A stretch of DNA of 64,000 nucleotides from positions 1,171,616-1,235,615 of the forward strand of contig NZ_RFFM01000002.1 of the NCBI RefSeq assembly GCF_003696365.1. The letters are read 5' to 3'. The position numbers and the translations under genes were made by a program. Positions 56,840 through 64,000 of the stretch are shown one piece after another. The notes beneath the pieces were generated by a model. The model made no database searches. It saw only the letters and a list, made by a program, of their open reading frames with translations, and was not told the origin of the DNA. The stretch is from Stutzerimonas zhaodongensis. Its GTDB lineage: Bacteria; Pseudomonadota; Gammaproteobacteria; Pseudomonadales; Pseudomonadaceae. Each line of letters opens with the position of its first letter. Position 1 is the stretch's first letter.

Positions 56840-57145
56840 TTACCAGCTGGCCTTAACCAGTCCCGGTACGTCACCACGCATAGCGGCCTGGCGCAGCATG
56901 TTACGCGCAAGACCAAACTTGCGGTAAACACCATGCGGACGGCCAGTAAGGCGGCAGCGGTTGCGCAGACGCGAAGCACTCGCATCACGAGGCTGCTTCT
57001 GCAGTGCGACTTGAGCCTCCCAACGCGCCTCCGGAGTTGAATCCGGACTCGCGATGGTTGCTTTCAGCGCAGCGCGCTTCTGCGCATACTTGGCAACCGT
57101 TTGCTGACGCTTCAGCTCACGGTTCTTCATGCTTTGCTTAGCCAT
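56840..57145 (-). CDS. rpsN: 30S ribosomal protein S14, zinc-independent long form
   Basis: 101 residues beginning [20 protein letters not shown]. The conserved [20 protein letters not shown] segment is present, but the two CxxC pairs of the short zinc-binding type are not, so it is the C- long form. The ATG at 57145 is chosen by family start. It lies 13 bases after rplE. Confidence 0.96.
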   Translation of the reverse strand: MAKQSMKNRELKRQQTVAKYAQKRAALKATIASPDSTPEARWEAQVALQKQPRDASASRLRNRCRLTGRPHGVYRKFGLARNMLRQAAMRGDVPGLVKASW

Positions 57146-57158
57146 GTGCCTACTCCAA

Positions 57159-57698
57159 TCAGTTGCGGAACGGGAAGTTGAAAGCGCGCAGCAACGCGCG
57201 ACCTTCTTCATCCGTCCGAGCAGTAGTAGTCAGGGTGATATCCAGACCACGCAGCGCATCGATTTTGTCGTAATCGATTTCCGGGAAGATGATCTGCTCT
57301 TTTACGCCCATGCTGTAGTTGCCGCGACCGTCAAACGACTTGGCGTTCAGGCCACGGAAGTCACGCACCCGCGGCAGGGAGATGGAGAGAAGACGATCCA
57401 GGAACTCGTACATACGATCACTGCGCAGCGTCACCTTGACACCGATCGGCCAGCCTTCGCGAACCTTGAAGCCAGCGATGGACTTGCGAGCGTGAGTCAC
57501 GACGACCTTTTGGCCGGTGATCTTCTCCAGGTCAGCAACAGCATTATCGATGATCTTCTTATCACCGATAGCTTCGCCGATACCCATGTTCAGGGTGATC
57601 TTGGTAATACGCGGAACTTCCATCACGTTGCCAAGCTGAAGCTCTTCTTTCAGCTTGGGAGCGATCTGCTTCCGATAAACTTCTTTTAGTCGTGCCAT
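57159..57698 (-). CDS. rplE: 50S ribosomal protein L5
   Basis: 179 residues; [20 protein letters not shown] start and the signature [20 protein letters not shown]. Binds 5S rRNA and touches the P-site tRNA. Between rplX and rpsN. Confidence 0.97.
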   Translation of the reverse strand: MARLKEVYRKQIAPKLKEELQLGNVMEVPRITKITLNMGIGEAIGDKKIIDNAVADLEKITGQKVVVTHARKSIAGFKVREGWPIGVKVTLRSDRMYEFLDRLLSISLPRVRDFRGLNAKSFDGRGNYSMGVKEQIIFPEIDYDKIDALRGLDITLTTTARTDEEGRALLRAFNFPFRN

Positions 57699-57717
57699 GG
57701 TTATCTACCTAGCAGTC

Positions 57718-58032
57718 TCAAGCTTCAACCGGCTTTTGGGTCGACTTGAAGACACGAATTTTCTTGCCGTCTTCTACTTTAAAACCAACGCGGTCAGCCT
57801 TGTTGGTTTCGCCGTTGAAGATAGCGACGTTAGAGGCGTGCAGAGGTGCCTCTTTCTCGACGATACCGCCCTGAACGCCGGACATCGGGTTCGGCTTGGT
57901 ATGGCGCTTTACCAGGTTGATGCCACCGACAACCAGACGGTCGTCAGCGAGAACCCGGAGCACCTTACCGCGCTTGCCCTTGTCCTTGCCGGCGATGACG
58001 ATGATCTCGTCGTTGCGACGAATCTTTTGCAT
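57718..58032 (-). CDS. rplX: 50S ribosomal protein L24
   Basis: 104 residues; KOW motif in [20 protein letters not shown], then [20 protein letters not shown]. An early assembly protein. Nineteen bases before rplE. Confidence 0.97.
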   Translation of the reverse strand: MQKIRRNDEIIVIAGKDKGKRGKVLRVLADDRLVVGGINLVKRHTKPNPMSGVQGGIVEKEAPLHASNVAIFNGETNKADRVGFKVEDGKKIRVFKSTQKPVEA

Positions 58033-58043
58033 GCGGCTTCTCC

Positions 58044-58412
58044 TTACAGCACTTCAGGCGCGAGCGAGACGATCTTCATGAACTTCTCAGAGCGAAGTTC
58101 ACGCGTCACTGGCCCGAAAATACGGGTGCCAATAGGCTCCTGCTTGTTGTTCAGCAGAACAGCAGCGTTGCCATCGAAGCGGATAATGGAGCCGTCTGGA
58201 CGACGAACACCATGACGGGTACGGACTACAACAGCAGTCATTACCTGGCCTTTCTTGACCTTGCCACGGGGAATCGCTTCTTTGACGGTAACCTTGATGA
58301 TGTCACCGATGCCGGCGTAACGACGGTGAGAACCGCCGAGAACCTTGATACACATGACGCGACGCGCGCCACTGTTGTCAGCCACATCGAGCATTGATTG
58401 AGTCTGAATCAT
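58044..58412 (-). CDS. rplN: 50S ribosomal protein L14
   Basis: 122 residues; [20 protein letters not shown] start and [20 protein letters not shown]. First gene of the spc operon by the usual division; 23 bases after rpsQ with no clear promoter seen between. Confidence 0.97.
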   Translation of the reverse strand: MIQTQSMLDVADNSGARRVMCIKVLGGSHRRYAGIGDIIKVTVKEAIPRGKVKKGQVMTAVVVRTRHGVRRPDGSIIRFDGNAAVLLNNKQEPIGTRIFGPVTRELRSEKFMKIVSLAPEVL

Positions 58413-58435
58413 ATAATTTCTCCGACCCCTAGCCC

Positions 58436-58702
58436 TTAGACTTCGACGGCACGTTCAACGACATCAACCAACATCCAGCACTTGGTCTTAGCCAGCGGAC
58501 GAGTCTCGCGGATAGTGACCTTATCGCCTATACGGCACTGGTTGGTTTCGTCGTGAGCGTGCAGTTTGGTCGAACGCTTAACGTACTTACCGTAGATCGG
58601 GTGCTTAACGCGACGCTCAATCAGTACGGTGATGCTTTTGTCCATCTTGTCGCTGACGACGCGGCCAGTCAGCGTGCGGACAGTTTTTTCAACTTCAGCC
58701 AT
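58436..58702 (-). CDS. rpsQ: 30S ribosomal protein S17
   Basis: 88 residues; [20 protein letters not shown] and [20 protein letters not shown], the S17 signature with OB fold. Last gene of the S10 operon; 2 bases after rpmC. Confidence 0.97.
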   Translation of the reverse strand: MAEVEKTVRTLTGRVVSDKMDKSITVLIERRVKHPIYGKYVKRSTKLHAHDETNQCRIGDKVTIRETRPLAKTKCWMLVDVVERAVEV

Positions 58703-58704
58703 GA

Positions 58705-58896
58705 TTACTTACCTGCCTGCTGGTTGAGCACAGTCTTGACGCGAGCAATGTCGCGCTTGACTTGCGAGAGCAGGTGAGACTGCCCCAACTGGCCAGTTGC
58801 TTTCTGCATGCGCAGATTGAACTGGTCGCGCAGCAGCTCGAGCAATTGCTCGTTCAGCTGCTGAGCGGATTTTTCACGAAGCTCATTCGCTTTCAT
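58705..58896 (-). CDS. rpmC: 50S ribosomal protein L29
   Basis: 63 residues; [20 protein letters not shown] and the signature [21 protein letters not shown] use the ATG at 58896, which overlaps the rplP stop (ATGA-like, 58896-58898); a GTG one codon earlier is also open. L29 sits at the tunnel exit. Confidence 0.95.
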   Translation of the reverse strand: MKANELREKSAQQLNEQLLELLRDQFNLRMQKATGQLGQSHLLSQVKRDIARVKTVLNQQAGK

Positions 58897-59309
58897 CACA
58901 TCACCGTCCGCTTAACAAAGGAGGTGGCGAGCGGCAGCTTTGCAGCGGCCAGGGCGAATGCCTCACGCGCCAGCTCTTCGGAAACACCCTCGATCTCGTA
59001 GAGCACCTTGCCCGGCTGAATCTGGGCCACCCAGTACTCAACGTTGCCCTTACCTTTACCCATCCGCACTTCTAGAGGCTTCTTGGAAATAGGCTTATCG
59101 GGGAAAACGCGGATCCAGATTTTGCCGCCACGCTTTACATGACGAGTCAAAGCACGACGAGCTGATTCAATCTGACGCGCCGTTAGACGACCACGAGCAA
59201 CAGACTTAAGAGCGAATTCGCCGAAGCTGACTTTGCTACCGCGCTGAGCCAAGCCGCGGTTGTGGCCAGTCATCTGCTTGCGGAATTTTGTACGCTTAGG
59301 TTGCAACAT
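58896..59309 (-). CDS. rplP: 50S ribosomal protein L16
   Basis: 137 residues; [20 protein letters not shown] start and [20 protein letters not shown] signature. The stop overlaps the rpmC start. Located near the A site and peptidyl transferase centre. Confidence 0.97.
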
Positions 59310-59321
59310 TTGGCGTACTCC

Positions 59322-60008
59322 TTACTTGGTAGCTTTTTTACGAGGAGCAGGCGCTTGCGGCTTGAGCTCTTCATGGCGACCACCAATTACTTCGCCTTTG
59401 AAGATCCAGACCTTGACGCCAATCACACCGTAAGTGGTGTGTGCTTCGTAGGTGTTGTAGTCGATATCGGCACGCAGGGTGTGCAAGGGCACACGACCTT
59501 CCCGATACCATTCCGTACGGGCGATTTCAGCCCCACCCAGACGTCCGCTCACCTGGATCTTGATGCCTTTGGCACCAATACGAATCGCGTTCTGCACCGC
59601 GCGCTTCATGGCGCGACGGAACATCACACGACGCTCCAGCTGCTGAGCGACGTTCTGTGCTACCAGCATTGCATCGAGTTCCGGCTTGCGGATTTCTTCG
59701 ATGTTGATGTGCACAGGCACACCCATTCTCTTGGTCAGGTCCTGACGCAGCTTCTCAACATCCTCACCCTTCTTACCGATCACGATGCCGGGACGAGCTG
59801 TGTGGATGGTGATGCGGGCTGTCTGAGCCGGACGATGGATATCGATACGGCTTACGGACGCGCTTTTTAATTTGTCTTGGAGATACTCACGCACATTCAG
59901 ATCTGCAAGCAGATAATCGGCGTACGTGCGACCGTCTGCATACCAGACGGAAGTGTGCTCCTTGACGATTCCCAGGCGTATGCCAGTGGGATGTACTTTC
60001 TGACCCAT
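59322..60008 (-). CDS. rpsC: 30S ribosomal protein S3
   Basis: 228 residues; [20 protein letters not shown] start chosen by family (an upstream extension of 28 codons overlaps rplV). A KH domain with [20 protein letters not shown] is near residues 60-85. Forms the mRNA entry helicase site with S4 and S5. Confidence 0.97.
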   Translation of the reverse strand: MGQKVHPTGIRLGIVKEHTSVWYADGRTYADYLLADLNVREYLQDKLKSASVSRIDIHRPAQTARITIHTARPGIVIGKKGEDVEKLRQDLTKRMGVPVHINIEEIRKPELDAMLVAQNVAQQLERRVMFRRAMKRAVQNAIRIGAKGIKIQVSGRLGGAEIARTEWYREGRVPLHTLRADIDYNTYEAHTTYGVIGVKVWIFKGEVIGGRHEELKPQAPAPRKKATK

Positions 60009-60021
60009 CTGATCGACTCCG

Positions 60022-60354
60022 TTACTTGTCCGCAACCTTGACAGTGATATGGCAAGACCGCTTGACGATGCGATCAGCGCGGCCTTTGGCACGCGGCATG
60101 ATGCGCTTAAGCGAACGCCCCTCGTTGACGAAGACGGTGGAAACCTTCAGGTCATCCACGTCAGCGCCTTCGTTGTGCTCGGCGTTGGCTACAGCCGACT
60201 CCAGCACTTTCTTCATGATCTCGGCGGCTTTCTTACTGCTGAAAGCCAGCAGGTTGAGCGCTTCGCCCACCCTCTTCCCGCGGATCTGGTCGGCGACCAG
60301 GCGGGCTTTCTGGGCGGAGATGCGAGCGCCCGACAACTTAGCGGCTACTTCCAT
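60022..60354 (-). CDS. rplV: 50S ribosomal protein L22
   Basis: 110 residues; [20 protein letters not shown] and the loop signature [20 protein letters not shown]. The hairpin loop lines the exit tunnel; no macrolide-resistance-type change is obvious. Confidence 0.97.
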   Translation of the reverse strand: MEVAAKLSGARISAQKARLVADQIRGKRVGEALNLLAFSSKKAAEIMKKVLESAVANAEHNEGADVDDLKVSTVFVNEGRSLKRIMPRAKGRADRIVKRSCHITVKVADK

Positions 60355-60367
60355 CTTTCCTTACCCC

Positions 60368-60643
60368 TTAGCGCTTGCCTTTCTTGTCCGCTACGTGCCC
60401 GCGATAAGTGCGGGTACCAGCGAACTCGCCGAGTTTGTGACCGACCATGTCTTCGTTCACTAGAACTGGAACATGTTGACGGCCGTTATGCACAGCGATG
60501 GTCAGACCGACCATTTGCGGCAGGATCATAGAACGGCGCGACCAGGTTTTAACCGGCTTACGATCATTCTTTTCCATCGCCACTTCGACCTTCTTCAATA
60601 GGTGAAGATCGATAAAAGGACCTTTTTTCAGAGAACGCGGCAC
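60368..60643 (-). CDS. rpsS: 30S ribosomal protein S19
   Basis: 91 residues; [20 protein letters not shown] start and [20 protein letters not shown] signature. Thirteen bases before rplV and 16 after rplB. Confidence 0.97.
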   Translation of the reverse strand: MPRSLKKGPFIDLHLLKKVEVAMEKNDRKPVKTWSRRSMILPQMVGLTIAVHNGRQHVPVLVNEDMVGHKLGEFAGTRTYRGHVADKKGKR

Positions 60644-60659
60644 TGTCGTATCCCTCTAG

Positions 60660-61481
60660 TTACTTGCGACGACGGACGATCATGTTATCGGTGCGCTTGT
60701 TAGAGCGAGTCTTCGCGCCCTTAGTTGGGAAGCCCCATGGCGACACCGGATGACGACCACCGGAGGTACGACCCTCACCACCACCGTGGGGGTGATCGAC
60801 CGGGTTCATTGCCACACCGCGTACGGTTGGGCGAACGCCACGCCAGCGCTTGGCACCAGCTTTACCAAGTGAACGCAGGCTGTGCTCGGAATTCGAGACC
60901 TCGCCCAGCGTTGCACGGCATTCAGCCAATACTTTACGCATCTCGCCGGAGCGAAGACGCAGGGTTACGTAGGCACCTTCACGCGCTACCAGCTGAGCCG
61001 AAGCACCAGCAGAACGAGCGATCTGTGCACCCTTACCCGGCTTGAGCTCAACACCGTGAACGGTAGAACCAAGCGGAATGTTACGCAGCGGCAGGCTGTT
61101 GCCAGCTTTGATCGGAGCGTTGACGCCCGAAAGCAGCTGGTCGCCAGCGCTCACGCCTTTTGGCGCGATAATGTAACGACGCTCACCGTCTGCATACTTC
61201 AACAGCGCGATGTGGGCAGTACGGTTCGGATCGTACTCGACACGCTCAACGACGGCAGGAATGCCATCCTTGTTGCGACGAAAATCGACCAGACGATAGT
61301 GCTGCTTGTGACCACCACCAATGTGACGGGTAGTGATACGACCGTTATTGTTACGGCCGCCAGACTTCGACTTCTTCTCGAGCAGCGGAGCATAGGGAGC
61401 GCCTTTGTGCAGCTCCTGATTGACCACCTTGACCACGAAACGGCGGCCCGCGGAAGTCGGTTTGCATTTAACGATTGCCAT
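60660..61481 (-). CDS. rplB: 50S ribosomal protein L2
   Basis: 273 residues; [20 protein letters not shown] start and the C-terminal [20 protein letters not shown], including the histidine important for peptidyl transferase function. Confidence 0.98.
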   Translation of the reverse strand: MAIVKCKPTSAGRRFVVKVVNQELHKGAPYAPLLEKKSKSGGRNNNGRITTRHIGGGHKQHYRLVDFRRNKDGIPAVVERVEYDPNRTAHIALLKYADGERRYIIAPKGVSAGDQLLSGVNAPIKAGNSLPLRNIPLGSTVHGVELKPGKGAQIARSAGASAQLVAREGAYVTLRLRSGEMRKVLAECRATLGEVSNSEHSLRSLGKAGAKRWRGVRPTVRGVAMNPVDHPHGGGEGRTSGGRHPVSPWGFPTKGAKTRSNKRTDNMIVRRRK

Positions 61482-61495
61482 GATGCACCCCTTCC

Positions 61496-61795
61496 TTACT
61501 CAGCGTTGCCGGAGAAATCGAGATCTTGGCCCGGCTGAAGTGCGATATACGCCTTCTTCCAGTCGTTGCGCTTGCCCAGACCGCGAGCGGTACGCTTGGT
61601 CTTACCCTGTACATTCAGAGTGCTGACTTTCGCGACTTTCACGTTGAACAGGCTTTCGACGGCCTTCTTGATTTCCAGCTTGGTTGCATCAGTAGCAACC
61701 TTGAAAACGAACTGGCTCTTGCTGTCAGCCAGCATGGTTGCCTTCTCGGAGACGTGCGGACCAAGCAGGACTTTGAATACGCGTTCCTGGTTCAT
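61496..61795 (-). CDS. rplW: 50S ribosomal protein L23
   Basis: 99 residues; [20 protein letters not shown] and a C-terminal [20 protein letters not shown]. It docks trigger factor and SRP at the tunnel exit. Its ATG overlaps the rplD stop. Confidence 0.97.
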   Translation of the reverse strand: MNQERVFKVLLGPHVSEKATMLADSKSQFVFKVATDATKLEIKKAVESLFNVKVAKVSTLNVQGKTKRTARGLGKRNDWKKAYIALQPGQDLDFSGNAE

Positions 61796-62394
61796 CCCAG
61801 CAGCTCCTCGAATTTCTTCACAGCCGACACGGTGATCAACACCTTGTCATAGGCGATCAGGCTGACAGGATCCGAACCTTGCACATCACGAACATCGACG
61901 TGCGGCAGGTTGCGAGCTGCCAGATACAGGTTCTGATCAACAGCATCGGAGACGATCAAAACATCGTTCAGGCCCATGCCAGTCAGCTTGTTGGCAAGCA
62001 GCTTGGTCTTGGGGCTGTCAACCGCGAAATCCTCAACAACGACCAGACGCTCGGAGCGAACCAGCTCGGAGAGGATGGAGCGCAGCGCGGCGCGATACAT
62101 CTTCTTGTTGAGCTTTTGCTCATGGTTCTGCGGGCGAGCTGCGAACGTGACACCACCGCCACGCCAGATCGGACCACGCGAAGTACCGGCACGTGCGCGA
62201 CCGGTACCCTTCTGGCGCCAGGGACGCTTACCGCCACCGGATACATCGGAGCGAGTCTTCTGCTGCTTGCTACCCTGACGACCGCCAGCCATGTAGGCGA
62301 CGACTGCCTGGTGCACCAGCGTCTCGTTGAACTCACCACCAAAGGTTTGCTCGGAGACTTCGATGGCTTGTGCGCCATTAACATTCAATTGCAT
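61792..62394 (-). CDS. rplD: 50S ribosomal protein L4
   Basis: 200 residues; [20 protein letters not shown] start and tunnel loop [20 protein letters not shown]. In E. coli L4 also represses the S10 operon by attenuation; the short rpsJ leader here (about 65-95 bases from the promoter) leaves little room for that structure. Confidence 0.97.
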   Translation of the reverse strand: MQLNVNGAQAIEVSEQTFGGEFNETLVHQAVVAYMAGGRQGSKQQKTRSDVSGGGKRPWRQKGTGRARAGTSRGPIWRGGGVTFAARPQNHEQKLNKKMYRAALRSILSELVRSERLVVVEDFAVDSPKTKLLANKLTGMGLNDVLIVSDAVDQNLYLAARNLPHVDVRDVQGSDPVSLIAYDKVLITVSAVKKFEELLG

Positions 62395-62406
62395 GTGAAC
62401 TCCCCC

Positions 62407-63042
62407 TTACCCGCGAGCCTTGGCGGCCGGACGCACTACAACGTCACCACCGGTGGCGCCAGGCACTGCGCCCTTGACCAGCAGTAAGTTACGCTCGGCA
62501 TCGACACGCACGATTTCCAGGGACTGCACGGTTACGCGCTCGGCGCCCATGTGCCCGGACATCTTTTTGCCCTTGAAAACACGGCCTGGAGTCTGGCACT
62601 GGCCAATGGAGCCCGGGACGCGGTGGGATACGGAGTTACCGTGAGTATTGTCCTGACCACGGAAATTCCAGCGCTTGATGGTACCGGCAAAGCCTTTACC
62701 CTTGGACTGACCGGTGACATCCACCATCTGTCCTGCCTGAAAGATTTCAGCGTTGATCTGGTCACCAACCTGGAACTCCTCGCCATCAAGGCGGAATTCC
62801 CAGACACCGCGACCAGCAGCCACATTCGCTTTAGCGAAATGACCAGCCTGTGCCTTGGTAACACGGGACGCACGACGCTCGCCGACAGTTACCTGCACAG
62901 CGCGATAGCCATCGCTTTCTTCATTCTTGAACTGAGTGACGCGATTCGGCTCGATCTCAATGACCGTAACCGGAATAGAGACACCATCTTCGGTGAAAAC
63001 GCGGGTCATGCCGCATTTACGACCGACTACACCAATAGTCAT
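62407..63042 (-). CDS. rplC: 50S ribosomal protein L3
   Basis: 211 residues; [20 protein letters not shown] start and [20 protein letters not shown] followed by [20 protein letters not shown], including the glutamine that is N5-methylated by PrmB in other bacteria. The 81-base gap to rpsJ holds a small hairpin CTAAAAC/GTTTTAG at 63109-63127. Confidence 0.97.
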   Translation of the reverse strand: MTIGVVGRKCGMTRVFTEDGVSIPVTVIEIEPNRVTQFKNEESDGYRAVQVTVGERRASRVTKAQAGHFAKANVAAGRGVWEFRLDGEEFQVGDQINAEIFQAGQMVDVTGQSKGKGFAGTIKRWNFRGQDNTHGNSVSHRVPGSIGQCQTPGRVFKGKKMSGHMGAERVTVQSLEIVRVDAERNLLLVKGAVPGATGGDVVVRPAAKARG

Positions 63043-63123
63043 GTTGTAACCTCTTGAGTGTACGGGGCTTTCACCCGCTATGGCCGCCCATTTCAGAGCG
63101 TTACACGACTAAAACTCCAGGTT

Positions 63124-63435
63124 TTAGCCGAGGCTGATCTGCACTTCCACGCCAGCCGCAAGATCAAGCTTCATCAGCGCATCGACTGTTTTGTCAGTCG
63201 GCTGGACGATATCCAGCACACGCTTATGAGTACGGATCTCGTACTGGTCACGCGCATCTTTGTTGACGTGCGGAGAAACCAGAACAGTGAACCGCTCTTT
63301 GCGGGTCGGCAGTGGAATCGGACCACGCACCTGAGCACCAGTACGTTTCGCGGTTTCCACGATTTCCTGGGTTGATTGATCGATCAGGCGATGGTCAAAA
63401 GCCTTCAACCGAATACGGATTTGTTGGTTTTGCAT
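63124..63435 (-). CDS. rpsJ: 30S ribosomal protein S10 (NusE)
   Basis: 103 residues; [20 protein letters not shown] start and the signature [20 protein letters not shown]. Also acts as NusE in transcription antitermination. The ATG at 63435 is preferred over a start 6 codons earlier by family length. First gene of the S10 operon, with a strong promoter at 63501-63529. Its stop codon lies in a 7-bp hairpin. Confidence 0.97.
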
Positions 63436-63500
63436 TTTGACCTCAGACTCCAATTAGCCATCCCTACCAAACGCAGATACGCCCGGTAAAAGGAGGCGCA

Positions 63501-63529
63501 ATTGTACGGATGCGTCCAGGGGGTGTCAA
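63501..63529 (-). promoter_or_regulatory. Strong sigma70 promoter of the S10 operon
   Basis: On the minus strand -35 TTGACA (plus 63524-63529), 17-bp spacer, -10 TACAAT (plus 63501-63506): 6/6 and 5/6 matches to consensus with ideal spacing. It lies 66-94 bases before rpsJ. Confidence 0.9.
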
Positions 63530-63546
63530 TAAATGATCAGCAATAG

Positions 63547-63571
63547 AAAAAGGGGCCCCGAGGGGCCCCTT
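63547..63571 (-). terminator. Intrinsic terminator after tuf
   Basis: AAGGGGCCCC-GA-GGGGCCCCTT, a 10-bp perfect stem, followed on the minus strand by TTTC after the closing TT. It lies about 16 bases after the tuf stop and separates tuf from the S10 promoter. Confidence 0.9.
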
Positions 63572-63586
63572 CCTACATCGAAAGTA

Positions 63587-64000
<414 letters not shown>

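Overview
The window reads as chromosomal DNA of a Pseudomonas-type gammaproteobacterium, most like the P. stutzeri (Stutzerimonas) group. The basis is high GC content, Pseudomonas-like protein sequences, and gene orders remembered from P. aeruginosa: sdaB / choVWX / betIBA, the PA4063-PA4069 block (DUF2796, ABC, DUF3299, oprG, epimerase), and ssb / MFS / uvrA / katA / rplQ running into the large ribosomal protein cluster. No database was searched, so all names rest on recognising motifs and synteny.

Region 1 (about 0.3-15 kb) is a quaternary-amine catabolism island. It has serine dehydratase (sdaB), a choline ABC transporter (choVWX), an extra betaine-type binding protein, the betI-betB-betA genes for choline to glycine betaine, and a second choX paralogue co-oriented with choline sulfatase betC and divergent from a LysR regulator. 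Three substrate-binding proteins therefore appear to share one ATPase/permease pair. The remnant of an OprD-family porin lies between the third binding protein and betI. Region 2 (15-31.5 kb) is mixed housekeeping and accessory: gdhA, fpr, rlmG, a MerR/carboxymuconolactone-decarboxylase pair, an MFS exporter, a three-subunit PaoABC-like molybdenum hydroxylase with a MocA-like gene, an adenine-type permease, trmA, a secreted tandem PilJ-domain protein, and several small envelope or metal-related proteins.

Region 3 (31.5-41.2 kb) looks like a zinc-starvation locus. A His-rich ZrgA-like protein, a LolD/FtsX-type ABC pair and a DUF3299 protein run on the plus strand. A six-gene minus-strand operon (DUF3450, TtpC-like, ExbB, ExbD, TonB, TPR) resembles the Vibrio TonB2 system. 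Exactly the same 13-bp Zur-box-like sequence (in opposite orientations) lies just upstream of the first gene of each operon, which suggests shared control. oprG with a near-consensus ANR site follows.

Region 4 (41-50 kb) holds an epimerase/reductase pair, ssb, a YajR-like MFS protein, uvrA and a catalase. Region 5 (49.7-64 kb, all minus strand) is the S10-spc-alpha ribosomal protein cluster with secY and rpoA, ending in the 3' part of tuf. Clear sigma70-like promoters are visible for the S10 and alpha operons, and an attenuator-like hairpin lies before rpsH. No CRISPR array, tRNA, rRNA, complete insertion sequence or prophage was recognised. Dispersed REP-like palindromes occur at about 11.1-11.3, 19.5, 20.9 and 27.1-27.2 kb.
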